Positions 9,747-18,996 of a DNA stretch of 54,066 nt are shown one piece after another (the first letter of the stretch is position 1; each line of letters starts with the position of its first letter). The notes under the pieces were generated by a model. The model did no database searches. It had not been told where the DNA came from and was given only the letters and a program-made list of their open reading frames with translations. Origin of the DNA: Cycloclasticus sp. 46_120_T64 (GTDB lineage: Bacteria > Pseudomonadota > Gammaproteobacteria > Methylococcales > Cycloclasticaceae). The position numbers and the translations under genes are program-made. The stretch spans positions 1 through 54,066 of the forward strand of contig MAAM01000015.1 in the NCBI GenBank assembly GCA_002162695.1, written 5' to 3'.

Positions 9747-12700
9747 TTACCGTCCGCTTATCTGATTATTTTCCATGACTGAGGGCTTCTCGCTATTATT
9801 CGCCAAGGCGACATATTCACGCTCAAAGGCTTTTTCTGACAAGGGTTTACTGATCAGGTAACCTTGTATCAGGTCACATTTATGTTTAGCCAAGAAGTCA
9901 TACTGCTGTTGTGTTTCTACACCTTCAGAAACAACCTTCATACCTAGATTATGCGCTAACACAATCATCCCATCAACCACCGCCATATCCTCCTCATTAG
10001 CCGGAATATCTTGAATAAACTCCATATCAAGCTTTAAGGTATCAGCCGGTAGTTTTTTGATATAGCTAAACGATGAATACCCCGTACCAAAATCATCGAT
10101 GGAAATACTCACTCCCATCTTTTTGATCCTATTGAGCATCTCGAGCATCACATCAATATTCTCTAACACCATCGTTTCGGTGACTTCTAGTTCTAGGTAC
10201 TGCGGCTCTAAATCGTGTTTATGCAAACACTCGGCAACCAGTTCAACAAAATTATCTTCTGCCATTTGCACCGCTGACACATTGACCGCTACGGTGCCTT
10301 GATAAGCATGCTCAAGCTGCCAGCGCTTGAGTGTTTCACAGGCATTGTCTAATACCCATAAACCAATTTCTTTGATCAAACCCATTTCCTCGGCCACGGG
10401 AATAAACTCGGCCGGTGATACCATCCCCCGCAGGCGGTGTTGCCAGCGAACCAGGGCTTCAGAACCAATAATCCCTCCGCTCAATACGTCTTGCTTAGGT
10501 TGGTAATATAAAGAGAGCTCATTATCCACCAGAACCTTTCGAAGCTCTGTTTCTACCCGCATCCGCTGTTCCAACACCTCACTCATATCTTGGGTATATC
10601 TACGATAGGTGTTTCGACCCGCCGCTTTAGCCCGGTACATTGCGGTATCTGCATTCTTCAATAAGCTGTCTTTCGACAAACCATCATCGGGGTACATGGC
10701 GATGCCGATACTCACGCTTGCAAACACTTCTTGCCCCGCCACATTAAAAGGTTCATTGAGCGCTTCCAACATCGATTTTGCCACCTTATTCGGCGTATCC
10801 TCATTATTCATATCACTCAGAACAACAACAAATTCATCACCGCCTAGCCTGGCTAACATATCACTGGAGCGAATACAGTTGATTAATCGGCCCGATAGCG
10901 CTTTTAACAAGACATCACCGGCTTCATGGCCGAAGCTATCGTTGATATTTTTAAAACGATCTAAGTCAATAAAAAATATTGCGGTACGCCGCTCATGCCG
11001 TTTTGCATGTTCGAGCTCCTGCTGAAATTGCTCGACAAATGCCGCTCTATTAGGCAGCCCCGTCAAACTATCTTTATAAGCCAGCTTCTGCACGTGTTTG
11101 TCCGCCGCTTGCTTCGCCAATAAACGCTTAACTCTCTGCCGCAACACCGATAAATTAATCGGCTTTGGCACAAAATCAGCAGCACCGCTTTCAAATGCTA
11201 GATCCACTGATTTTTCACTCTCCAATGCCGTCGTAATAAGAATAGGAACACCTTCCCCACCCGGCATTGATTTAATTTCTCTACACGCTTCAAAACCATC
11301 TTTAATTGGCATCATCGCATCCATGATGATCACATTAGGTCGTAACATGTCGAATAACCTCACCGCCTCACGCCCATTACTTCCTTGTTCAACCATATAA
11401 CCTTCGCGCTCTAACACACTGGCCACGGTCATCCGCGTACTTTGATCATCATCAACTATTAAAACGATCTCTTTGCTCCGTTGAGCTTGGCCGTTAGATG
11501 CCACTTTTAGCGTCTCTAACTTAGTCGTTAAGAGCGATTCGACCAAGGAGAACTCGCTTTCTAAACTTGCCGTAAGGCTGATAATTAGCGCTTCATCCTG
11601 CGTATTTTTAGACCAGACCCGTTCTATTTCACTACAAACAGACACGAGGTCTTCAGCCCCGATGTTTCGTGAACTTCCCTTAATTTTATGCGCCAAGTCT
11701 AGGCACTTCGTGGTATCCCCAGCTTCCATAGCAGCGACTAGGGTGATGATGTAAATGGGTGAATCAATCAAGTAGGTATTCACTATTTGCTCGAGACCGT
11801 CACCGGTATTCATCACCAAGGCATCGAACACCGAATCAACAATAACCGTCCCACCCGTTGCCGATGTGTCGATACTTATCGCCGGCTCATCCTCGGAAGC
11901 CGCTTGAACACCGAATGTTTTTTCAAGTTCGGCCAATAACGCCGCTAAAGTAAATGGCTTAAAGAGTATCCCATCCATGCCACTCTGCAAACAGTGTTCA
12001 ACATCTGCGCTCTGAGTTTTCGCCGTGAGCGCCAGAATAAGCGGCTTTTTGCCATCAAAATCTAGGGATCGAATAGCTTCGGTGGCTTGATACCCATCCA
12101 TCACCGGCATATTACAGTCCATTAGCACGATGTCATAATAGCGTTGTTTGAAGCTGTTCAGAGCGTCTCTGCCATTACTCGCTACATCAGCTGTCATCCC
12201 AAGCTCATTGAGCATAGCCATCGCAACCAGCTGATTGGTATCATTATCATCGACGACCAACACCGTCTTATTTTGTAAGACCTCACTGTATTTTTCATTC
12301 AGCTCGGCTGGATTCTTCCGTAGAACCGATTCTTCCTTGTCTGAGAACACCTCCAGCAAGGTCATTCTTAATTTTTCATACCTAACCGGCCTATCAATCG
12401 ACGCAACAAAGGTAAGACCTCCTTCATCCATCGACGTGGTCTTACTGCCAAACCGAACCATCGGAATCAGCTTTGTCCCTTTATAACGAGCATTGGACTT
12501 AAAACCCGTCAAAAAGTCGCTCATACTGCCACCACTGTAATCGACGTTAAAAAGGCATACGTCCGGCGTATCGCCAGTGTTCGCCTCTAGCTTCATCGCC
12601 ACTACCGCCTCCTCAAGGCTATCAACAATTTGATAAGACAGTCCCCAACACTTAAACATGCCTTCCAAATAGCGCTGCGTTTCCGTAAACGGCTCAACCA

Positions 12701-14216
12701 ACAGCACGCTTTTACCCTGTAACAACTCTGCCTCACGTCGGGGCACATCAAGTTCTATATCATACGCTTGCAGGGGTAACGCCAACTTAAAGCAGGCCCC
12801 CTCCCCTTCTATGCTAGATACCGACACATCGCCCCCCATCAGTTCCACCATTTGGCTAACTATGGTCAAACCTAAACCGGTACCACCAAACTCATTAGTT
12901 GTTTCGGCACAGACTTGGGTAAAGGGCAGAAATATCTGCTCTAGTGCTTGCTCAGGAATACCGATCCCCGTATCTGTCACCGAGATTTCAATCAGCGCAC
13001 GGCCGTTGGTATTGGATATTATTTGAGCGGCTAGGGTAATATGCCCACGGACGGTAAACTTAACCGCGTTATTCAACAAATTACTGACGACCTGACGGAT
13101 ACGCGTCGAGTCGGCACGTACAAACAACAACTCGCTCGTCGGCAAGTCTAGGCATAACTCTAAGTCCTTCGCCTGAACTTTTTCGGCATACAGCAAAGCG
13201 AGTTGTTCGAGTAACAACCTTAAATCTAAATCTTTAAGATCTAATTCAAAGTGACCACCTTCTACCTTACTAAAGTCCAATACATCATTCAGCATCTGTA
13301 GCAAAGAGTCACCCGACTTACTCGCCACTTCGAGGTATTCGTGTTGATGCTGAGGCAAGCCCATTTCCTTCAGTAGGTTGACCATCCCCAAAATCCCATT
13401 CAGCGGCGTCCTGATTTCATGGCTTACATTAGCCGCAAAATCAGACTTTATTTTCGCTATTTCAACAGCACGGTCTCTTGAGGCTTCGAGTTCATCAAGC
13501 CGTTGCTCCCCCATCTCCATCATTTGATTAAATGCTTCCGACATCTTGCTCAACTCAGCCGATGTATGATGATCAATTCTCAGCCCAGTTTCTCCCGATG
13601 CCGCTTGGATCATCATCGATGAAAACTCTTCCAAAGGTTTGGTGACTCGCCGAATAACGATAGCCAAGGTCAATAATGAAATGAGTGAAACCAATACAAT
13701 AATGCCCGCATTGGTAAAAAATATCGCTTCCACATAAGCACTTAACGGTGGTTTTTTTAATATCAGCATTAGATATGCCGTATCAGCCCCCTTATAAGGT
13801 GTTTCGAGTCTAGCGGTAAAATAGAATGCCTGATCCGTTTCACGTTCAAAGCGGGCCTTCACACTATTAATATCTTGCCAACCGACAATCGACTCATAAT
13901 CAAGCCTCTTTTGGGTCGAAAACAACGGGGTAAATTCATCATCAAAAACAATGATTTTTTGCACTTCAGGAAGCTTAAACAAACTACTAGAGCTATAACC
14001 CAAAAACTCCTCAAAACTACCGGAGAATGGGGTAGATAACTGAGCAATGAATGAGTTTGCTATATTTTCGCCGTACTCAATATACGCGCGACGCTCCCGC
14101 TCATAGGTCACATAAGAAACAAAGGAAGAAGAAACAAGAGACAAAAATATAAGACACAGCGAAAGCGCCACGTTTAATTGTTTATTAAAGCCTTGTTTTT
14201 CAGTCCTTGAATTCAT
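9747..14216 (-). CDS. Histidine kinase / receiver / Hpt / GGDEF / EAL mosaic protein
   Basis: Protein of about 1489 aa joining phosphorelay and cyclic-di-GMP signalling. The start is ATG 14216 (AAGG seven bases upstream); ATG 14243 is less well placed. Order: TM (about 15-40), periplasmic sensor, TM (about 165-190), HAMP, HisKA (SHEIRTP, His near 265), HATPase (FGGTGLGLT), a degenerate receiver (CLFNVD in place of the Asp motif), an intact receiver (LMDCNMP), Hpt (HKIKGSSRNIGA, His near 843), a third receiver (IMDAMMP), GGDEF and EAL. The cyclase has an intact GGDEF and an I-site RSSD five residues before it. The EAL domain keeps EALVRW, VTETM, DDFGTGYSS and EGVET. Both c-di-GMP synthesis and breakdown look possible; which dominates is unknown. 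Confidence 0.93.
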   Translation of the reverse strand: MNSRTEKQGFNKQLNVALSLCLIFLSLVSSSFVSYVTYERERRAYIEYGENIANSFIAQLSTPFSGSFEEFLGYSSSSLFKLPEVQKIIVFDDEFTPLFSTQKRLDYESIVGWQDINSVKARFERETDQAFYFTARLETPYKGADTAYLMLILKKPPLSAYVEAIFFTNAGIIVLVSLISLLTLAIVIRRVTKPLEEFSSMMIQAASGETGLRIDHHTSAELSKMSEAFNQMMEMGEQRLDELEASRDRAVEIAKIKSDFAANVSHEIRTPLNGILGMVNLLKEMGLPQHQHEYLEVASKSGDSLLQMLNDVLDFSKVEGGHFELDLKDLDLRLLLEQLALLYAEKVQAKDLELCLDLPTSELLFVRADSTRIRQVVSNLLNNAVKFTVRGHITLAAQIISNTNGRALIEISVTDTGIGIPEQALEQIFLPFTQVCAETTNEFGGTGLGLTIVSQMVELMGGDVSVSSIEGEGACFKLALPLQAYDIELDVPRREAELLQGKSVLLVEPFTETQRYLEGMFKCWGLSYQIVDSLEEAVVAMKLEANTGDTPDVCLFNVDYSGGSMSDFLTGFKSNARYKGTKLIPMVRFGSKTTSMDEGGLTFVASIDRPVRYEKLRMTLLEVFSDKEESVLRKNPAELNEKYSEVLQNKTVLVVDDNDTNQLVAMAMLNELGMTADVASNGRDALNSFKQRYYDIVLMDCNMPVMDGYQATEAIRSLDFDGKKPLILALTAKTQSADVEHCLQSGMDGILFKPFTLAALLAELEKTFGVQAASEDEPAISIDTSATGGTVIVDSVFDALVMNTGDGLEQIVNTYLIDSPIYIITLVAAMEAGDTTKCLDLAHKIKGSSRNIGAEDLVSVCSEIERVWSKNTQDEALIISLTASLESEFSLVESLLTTKLETLKVASNGQAQRSKEIVLIVDDDQSTRMTVASVLEREGYMVEQGSNGREAVRLFDMLRPNVIIMDAMMPIKDGFEACREIKSMPGGEGVPILITTALESEKSVDLAFESGAADFVPKPINLSVLRQRVKRLLAKQAADKHVQKLAYKDSLTGLPNRAAFVEQFQQELEHAKRHERRTAIFFIDLDRFKNINDSFGHEAGDVLLKALSGRLINCIRSSDMLARLGGDEFVVVLSDMNNEDTPNKVAKSMLEALNEPFNVAGQEVFASVSIGIAMYPDDGLSKDSLLKNADTAMYRAKAAGRNTYRRYTQDMSEVLEQRMRVETELRKVLVDNELSLYYQPKQDVLSGGIIGSEALVRWQHRLRGMVSPAEFIPVAEEMGLIKEIGLWVLDNACETLKRWQLEHAYQGTVAVNVSAVQMAEDNFVELVAECLHKHDLEPQYLELEVTETMVLENIDVMLEMLNRIKKMGVSISIDDFGTGYSSFSYIKKLPADTLKLDMEFIQDIPANEEDMAVVDGMIVLAHNLGMKVVSEGVETQQQYDFLAKHKCDLIQGYLISKPLSEKAFEREYVALANNSEKPSVMENNQISGR

Positions 14217-14337
14217 TTTACCGCCTTTAAAAATTAACACCATTATCCTGTTTGCAATAAAGCGCCGTCAACCCACTCTAGGGAGTAACACCCGCTTACA
14301 ATATTAGTTGATAATCTTCGAGCCGCTTAAAAATCAT

Positions 14338-14366
14338 TCAACATGCCATCGCTAGAACGTTATAAT
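14338..14366 (+). promoter_or_regulatory. Likely sigma70 promoter of pyrF
   Basis: TCAACA at 14338-14343, a 17-nt spacer and a perfect TATAAT at 14361-14366. Transcription would begin near 14373. An in-frame ATG at 14365 lies inside this -10 box, so it cannot be the pyrF start if the promoter is real. Confidence 0.6.
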
Positions 14367-14400
14367 GGGAAAATCACCATCAATTTTGGAGCCTCTCAGC

Positions 14401-15120
14401 ATGTCATGGATCTCAAGTAAAGCCATTCCCGTTAACGAACGTCTTATTGTCGCCTTAGACGTACCTGATATCCCCGCAGCGAAAGCTCTAGTCACCCAGT
14501 TAGCAGACAGTGTCGTTTTCTACAAAATTGGCTTGGAACTTTTCATGTCTGGAGACTACTTCGAGCTGATCGATTGGCTAAACGAACAAAACAAACGCAT
14601 CTTCGTCGACTTGAAATTTTTTGATGTACCCGCCACCGTTGGCCGTGCGGTCAAACAACTGGCTAGTAAAAAAGTCGATTTCGTCACTATTCATGGTAAT
14701 AATGCGATCATGCAAGCCGCTGCCGAACAAAAAGGTCACTTAAAAGTACTCGCCGTCACCGTGCTCACTAGCTTGGATCGCGGAGATTTGGACGACTTAG
14801 GGTTTGACTGTAATGTAGAAGACCTCGTTGCCTCACGAGCAAAACGCGCCATGCAACTAGGCTGTGACGGGGTTATCTCCTCAGGGCTAGAAGCACCTAG
14901 GCTGCGTGAATCATTGGGGGAGAACTTATTAATCGTTTCTCCCGGTATTCGCCCTGTAGATAATCGCCCAACAGACGACCAAAAGCGTGTTGTCAGTGTC
15001 GAACAAGCATTCAACAATGGCGCCGACCATATTGTGGTTGGCCGGCCAATTCGTGACGCAGAAAACCCGAAACAAGCCGCAATGGATATCCAAGCGAGTA
15101 TTAGCGCCGTTTTTGCATAA
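14401..15120 (+). CDS. pyrF: Orotidine 5'-phosphate decarboxylase
   Basis: Converts OMP to UMP, the last step of de novo UMP synthesis, in the cytoplasm. The protein has 239 aa, normal for the family. It shows the substrate-binding start LIVALDVP, the catalytic block VDLKFFDVPATV (Asp-Lys-x-x-Asp, near residues 58-70) and phosphate-loop residues near the end (VVGRPIRDA). ATG 14401 has GGAG nine bases upstream. A short ORF and a terminator follow. Confidence 0.95.
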   Translation: MSWISSKAIPVNERLIVALDVPDIPAAKALVTQLADSVVFYKIGLELFMSGDYFELIDWLNEQNKRIFVDLKFFDVPATVGRAVKQLASKKVDFVTIHGNNAIMQAAAEQKGHLKVLAVTVLTSLDRGDLDDLGFDCNVEDLVASRAKRAMQLGCDGVISSGLEAPRLRESLGENLLIVSPGIRPVDNRPTDDQKRVVSVEQAFNNGADHIVVGRPIRDAENPKQAAMDIQASISAVFA

Positions 15121-15160
15121 CTCAAACAAAAACTAAGCCAGAGCTTATAAGGATATAGCG

Positions 15161-15244
15161 ATGGGTAAGATTAATGACTTCACTCGCCCAGCATCTAAGC
15201 TCGTAGAGCTGATACTGGCACAGAAAAAAGCCGTTGAAGATTAA
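15161..15244 (+). CDS. Possible 27-aa small protein
   Basis: ATG GGT AAG ... GAT TAA encodes 27 residues beginning MGKINDFTRPASKLVEL and ending KKAVED. AAGGA lies seven bases upstream of the ATG. The last codons form the left arm of a rho-independent terminator. I do not recognise it. The well-placed ribosome binding site and helical, charged composition make translation plausible, but it may be chance. Confidence 0.4.
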   Translation: MGKINDFTRPASKLVELILAQKKAVED

Positions 15245-15257
15245 CAGCGGCTTTTTT
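15224..15257 (+). terminator. Rho-independent terminator after pyrF
   Basis: AAAAAAGCCG (15224-15233) pairs with CGGCTTTTTT (15248-15257) across a 14-nt loop, ending in a T run. Its left arm overlaps the 3' end of the 27-codon ORF. Confidence 0.75.
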
Positions 15258-15271
15258 CTATGGAGGACATA

Positions 15272-15313
15272 ATGACAGCGTTGCTCCCACAAGCTTCGTC
15301 AGCGAGCCAATGA
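15272..15313 (+). CDS. 13-aa leader ORF or frameshifted start
   Basis: A strong GGAGG (15262-15266) precedes an ATG at 15272 that reads 13 codons (MTALLPQASSASQ) and stops at TGA 15311-15313. The stop overlaps the ATG of the next ORF as ATGA. It may be a leader coupled to that ORF, or the true N-terminus joined by a frameshift. Confidence 0.35.
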   Translation: MTALLPQASSASQ

Positions 15314-15507
15314 CACTCATACAAAGCAGCTATGAGGCGCTGCTCGCTAACAGCCGTAACCTGTTTGAAGCGATGATCGGCTATAACGCCGAAACCATCC
15401 AATTATTTCAAGACAGCCGTGTTCAATTCAAAGAAGAACTCGACAAAAGCACCGTGCTGACCAGTGAAACGTCGTCTCTTCTAGAGTGGCACCCAGCCCT
15501 CGCCTAG
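15310..15507 (+). CDS. Short phasin-like helical protein, 65 aa
   Basis: Hypothetical protein of 65 aa. The stretch SYEALLANSRNLFEAM and the amphipathic helix after it look like part of a phasin (PHA-granule surface protein), but it is shorter than usual phasins (more than 100 aa). It has no ribosome binding site of its own. Its ATG overlaps the stop of a 13-codon ORF that does have a strong one. It may be a translationally coupled small protein or a truncated, frameshifted remnant. The family assignment is weak. Confidence 0.4.
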   Translation: MTLIQSSYEALLANSRNLFEAMIGYNAETIQLFQDSRVQFKEELDKSTVLTSETSSLLEWHPALA

Positions 15508-15559
15508 CCCATTTCATTAGCATAGAAGCAGAGCTAGCACACTCAACAATCTCCAGCAC

Positions 15560-15587
15560 TAGCGGCTAAATAGCCAGAGAGCCGCTA
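15560..15587. other. Hairpin upstream of fba
   Basis: TAGCGGCT (15560-15567) and AGCCGCTA (15580-15587) form a perfect 8-bp stem with a 12-nt loop. No T run follows, so it is not a clear terminator. The 231-bp gap 15508-15738 otherwise holds only the fba 5' region, with a possible TATAAA -10 near 15660. Confidence 0.45.
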
Positions 15588-15738
15588 TCTATTAACCGCG
15601 AATGCCCACGCCCCCGTATTTTTACCCTCTATCGTTTATTTAAAATAGAAACACGCACCTATAAACGTTAAACTAAGTCGCATCGCGAACAACACATATT
15701 CGCACCCCATCAACCTACCTTAATAAAGGAGATTTCAA

Positions 15739-16803
15739 ATGGCTTTAATTTCTCTACGCCAACTACTCGACCACGCAGCAGAAAATAATTATGGCGTACC
15801 CGCGTTCAATGCTAACAATATGGAACAGGTACACGCTGTTATGCAAGCGGCCGACAAAACCAACAGTCCGGTCATTATTCAAGGTTCAGCTGGCGCTAGA
15901 AAATATGCAGGTTCTTCATTCTTAAGACACTTGATCATCGCCGCCATTGAGCAATACCCACATATTCCGGTGGTTTTCCACCAAGACCACGGCACCAGCC
16001 CGGCCATTTGCCAACGCTCCATTCAACTTGGCTTTAGCTCGGTGATGATGGACGGTTCATTAGAAGCCGATGGCAAAACCCCCAGCAGCTATGAATATAA
16101 TGTTGATGTGACTCGCCGCACCGTTGAAATGTCTCATGCTTGTGGGGTATCAGTAGAGGGCGAGTTAGGCTGCCTAGGTTCATTGGAAACCGGCGAAGCT
16201 GGCGAAGAAGATGGTGTTGGCGCGGCCGGCATTCTGACCCACGAACAAATGTTAACAGACCCAGAAGAAGCCGCCGATTTTGTTAAGAAAACGGGGGTTG
16301 ATGCACTGGCGATCGCCATTGGTACCAGCCATGGCGCCTACAAGTTCACCAAACCACCAACAGGTGACACGCTCGCCATTAACCGCATTAAAGAAATCCA
16401 CGCGCGTATTCCTAATACCCACCTCGTGATGCACGGCTCCTCATCGGTGCCACAAGATTGGTTGAAGGTCATCAATGAGCACGGCGGCGACTTAGGTGAA
16501 ACTTACGGGGTACCGGTTGAAGAGATTCAGCAGGGCATCAAGTATGGTGTACGTAAAGTAAACATCGATACCGATCTACGTTTAGCGAGCACCGGTTCAA
16601 TTCGTCGCCATCTCGTCGAGAATCCTAAGAACTTCGACCCGCGTAAGTTTTTGAAAGTATCTACCGATGCGATGCAAAAAATCTGCGAAGAAAGAATGTT
16701 GTCATTCGGCACTGCAGGACAAGCAAGTCACATCAAAGCGATTAATTTAGAAACAATGGTGACACGCTATGAATCTGGCGAGCTGGATCAAGTCATAAAA
16801 TAA
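15739..16803 (+). CDS. fba: Class II fructose-1,6-bisphosphate aldolase
   Basis: Zinc aldolase that cleaves or forms fructose 1,6-bisphosphate in glycolysis and gluconeogenesis. The protein has 354 aa, of the CbbA-like long class II type. Visible features: VVFHQDHG (Asp/His active site), the EGELG block, [18 protein letters not shown] (metal His and phosphate contacts) and NIDTD near the C-terminus. The start ATG has AAGGAG seven bases upstream. A perfect 11-bp hairpin follows the stop. Confidence 0.96.
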   Translation: MALISLRQLLDHAAENNYGVPAFNANNMEQVHAVMQAADKTNSPVIIQGSAGARKYAGSSFLRHLIIAAIEQYPHIPVVFHQDHGTSPAICQRSIQLGFSSVMMDGSLEADGKTPSSYEYNVDVTRRTVEMSHACGVSVEGELGCLGSLETGEAGEEDGVGAAGILTHEQMLTDPEEAADFVKKTGVDALAIAIGTSHGAYKFTKPPTGDTLAINRIKEIHARIPNTHLVMHGSSSVPQDWLKVINEHGGDLGETYGVPVEEIQQGIKYGVRKVNIDTDLRLASTGSIRRHLVENPKNFDPRKFLKVSTDAMQKICEERMLSFGTAGQASHIKAINLETMVTRYESGELDQVIK

Positions 16804-16816
16804 TAATCGATGGTAC

Positions 16817-16849
16817 TGCGTAGTTAGTTGAAATTCGGCTAACTACGCA
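16817..16849. terminator. Perfect 11-bp hairpin after fba
   Basis: TGCGTAGTTAG (16817-16827) pairs with CTAACTACGCA (16839-16849) across an 11-nt loop. The following bases (GGCCTCTATT) are not a T run, so it may be a weak terminator or an mRNA 3'-end stabiliser. Confidence 0.55.
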
Positions 16850-16870
16850 GGCCTCTATTCGGGAGAAACT

Positions 16871-17698
16871 ATGCGTTTCAGCTTGCTTATTGCTTCTTTA
16901 TTATTACTCAGCGCCTGTGGTGAACGGGTCGACCCTGAATTGTTAAAAACGGCTGTTTTCAACTACCCAGACAAACTTTCAACAGATTGTCCCAGCGGGG
17001 AAAAGCGCGGCAAAGCCGGCCTCAGCGATGACAATAAAATTAGCAACGGCGCTAGTTATAACCTAAGAACTCCCACCAACTATCAAGAAACCTTTGCCCA
17101 CCCGCTGATCGTTGTATTTGCGCCAGCCGGCATCAATTCCCGCCGTTCTGAACGCTATGTACACCTCACCCAGGAAGCAACATCCGCAGGGTTCATTATT
17201 GCCTACGCTAATAATATCCGTCTCTCCCTTAAGGCCATCGATAAACTCTCTAAAATTCCTAGCGACGTGCAAGAAAACTGGTGTATTGACCCGTCACGCA
17301 TTTACTACACGGGGCACTCCGATGGTGGCAGTATTTCCAATGCCTTAAGCTTTTTACCCACAGCCACCACCAAACCAACCGCCATAGCACCCAGCGCCTC
17401 GGGAATAGATGGCGAAAGCCTAAAAACCTATGATTGCCCCACGCCGCTACCGGTCATGGTGTTTCACAATAGCGACGACAGCCACTTTGAGGGTTTCGGC
17501 AAACAATCAGCCGACTGGTGGGCAAACTGTAATCAATGTAGCGATGAACTCGCTGAGGCCGACAAAAATGGTTGCCGCGCCTATAAAAATTGCCCATCGG
17601 CGACCTCACAAACGTATTACTGCGAAGGCCCGGGATCACATGAAGATTGGCCAAATAAAAACCACGTTATTCTCGACTTCTTTAATCAGCGTTATTGA
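16871..17698 (+). CDS. Lipoprotein esterase, PHB-depolymerase/LpqC-like
   Basis: Predicted outer-layer lipoprotein of 275 aa. The signal peptide ends in lipobox LLSAC with Cys16. The mature part is an alpha/beta-hydrolase resembling polyhydroxybutyrate depolymerase and feruloyl esterase families: LIVVFAPAG near residue 79, nucleophile elbow GHSDGG near 149, an Asp region (FHNSDDSH) and a late His (GSHEDWP). Several Cys residues (CNQC, YKNC) could form disulfides. Substrate is unknown; a short ester or polyester is an inference. Its stop lies at the start of the sugar-dehydrogenase gene, so the two are probably cotranscribed. Confidence 0.75.
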   Translation: MRFSLLIASLLLLSACGERVDPELLKTAVFNYPDKLSTDCPSGEKRGKAGLSDDNKISNGASYNLRTPTNYQETFAHPLIVVFAPAGINSRRSERYVHLTQEATSAGFIIAYANNIRLSLKAIDKLSKIPSDVQENWCIDPSRIYYTGHSDGGSISNALSFLPTATTKPTAIAPSASGIDGESLKTYDCPTPLPVMVFHNSDDSHFEGFGKQSADWWANCNQCSDELAEADKNGCRAYKNCPSATSQTYYCEGPGSHEDWPNKNHVILDFFNQRY

Positions 17699-17706
17699 GC
17701 TCCAAC

Positions 17707-18870
17707 ATGCAGCGGCGACTAACACTGATGCTATCGCTCGCCGCTGTTACCCTCCTTGCCTGGCAACTATTCGCTGAAAAACTTAGCTTCAACCCCGCCA
17801 TTAAGCTAAACGCTGCGGTCAGCGCGCAACAAACACTGGACAATCTAAACCTCAGCCAAGGCTTTAGCATATCGATACACACGAGCAAGCTCCCCGGTGT
17901 ACGCGCCCTCATCAGCACCCGCAGCGGGGATTTAATTATCTCGCAACCCCGCGCAGGAACCGTCAGCCTGATATACCGTGATGCCAATAATGACGGTGTC
18001 TCAGACGGCAAGGCGGTATTAGTTAAGGGCTTGAATAGACCGCATGGCCTCGCCCTGCACAAAGGCTGGTTATATATTGCAGAAACCGACGCGGTGCTCC
18101 GTATTCGTTTCGATGCCGAACGAGGTATAACCCTTGGACAAGTCGAGTACATCATCCAGCAACGTTTTCCCGGCGATGGTAACCACTGGACTCGCAGCAT
18201 TAAAATTAGCCCCAATAACAAGCTATTGATCAGCATCGGTTCTAGCTGCAATGTATGTATCGAGCACTCGGAAAAACGCGCCAGTATTTGGCAATATGAT
18301 TTAGATGGCCGTAATGAAACCTTGTACGCCAGTGGCCTGAGAAACACCGTCGGCTTTGACTGGAAAACTAACACCTTAGATTTATACGGCGTAGATAATG
18401 GACGTGACTTTCTCGGTGATGATGAGCCGCCAGAGGAACTCAACCGGATACGTCCACAGCAGCATTATGGTTGGCCATACCAACACGGAGACGGGCAAGC
18501 CGACCCTAGCTACGCCTCGCAAAAGCCAGCTGCATTAATCACCCACGCACCGAGCCACCTACTGCCCGCACATAGCGCGCCACTGAGTTTGTTATTTATA
18601 AAACACAATCCTGCGCTCAAAGGTCGCGCTTTGGTTACCTTACACGGTTCATGGAACCGGTCGAAGAAATCTGGTTATAAGGTCGTGATGCTTTCATTTT
18701 TAGCTGACCAGTCCATCCAGCAAACGGACTTCATCTCTGGCTTTGAAAAAGACAACCGTGTATTTGGTCGCCCGGTTGATTTAACCGAAGATCGTCACGG
18801 CAACATCTACCTGAGTGATGACTTCAACGGTAGAATCTACAAAATAGCGACTCGCCTCCCTAAGCAATAA
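17707..18870 (+). CDS. PQQ-dependent sugar (aldose/sorbosone-type) dehydrogenase
   Basis: Periplasmic or membrane-anchored beta-propeller of about 387 aa. An N-terminal hydrophobic signal or anchor is followed by the glucose/sorbosone dehydrogenase fold: RPHGLAL, PGDGNHWTR, YASGLRNTVGFDW, VDNGRDFLGDDEPPEE and a late HGSWNR. These are the usual PQQ and calcium contact regions of soluble aldose-sugar dehydrogenases. ATG 17707 is taken; an in-frame TTG at 17695 overlaps the previous stop and is an alternative. Neither has a strong ribosome binding site, which fits coupling. True substrate and cofactor use are inferred from family. Confidence 0.8.
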   Translation: MQRRLTLMLSLAAVTLLAWQLFAEKLSFNPAIKLNAAVSAQQTLDNLNLSQGFSISIHTSKLPGVRALISTRSGDLIISQPRAGTVSLIYRDANNDGVSDGKAVLVKGLNRPHGLALHKGWLYIAETDAVLRIRFDAERGITLGQVEYIIQQRFPGDGNHWTRSIKISPNNKLLISIGSSCNVCIEHSEKRASIWQYDLDGRNETLYASGLRNTVGFDWKTNTLDLYGVDNGRDFLGDDEPPEELNRIRPQQHYGWPYQHGDGQADPSYASQKPAALITHAPSHLLPAHSAPLSLLFIKHNPALKGRALVTLHGSWNRSKKSGYKVVMLSFLADQSIQQTDFISGFEKDNRVFGRPVDLTEDRHGNIYLSDDFNGRIYKIATRLPKQ

Positions 18871-18996
18871 CGGAGGATGCGGCGAAAACAATCCGCGCTT
18901 GATTGCCAATCAGCCCGTAATATTAGCCCCACTTAAACCACTGCTAGTTTGCTAATTATCAGTGTTACATTCATCCAGCAATGAAATTAACCACGC

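Noticed and set aside
14365-14400. Longer pyrF start at 14365
   Set aside because: This ATG lies within the TATAAT box of the likely promoter. ATG 14401 has a ribosome binding site and fits family length.
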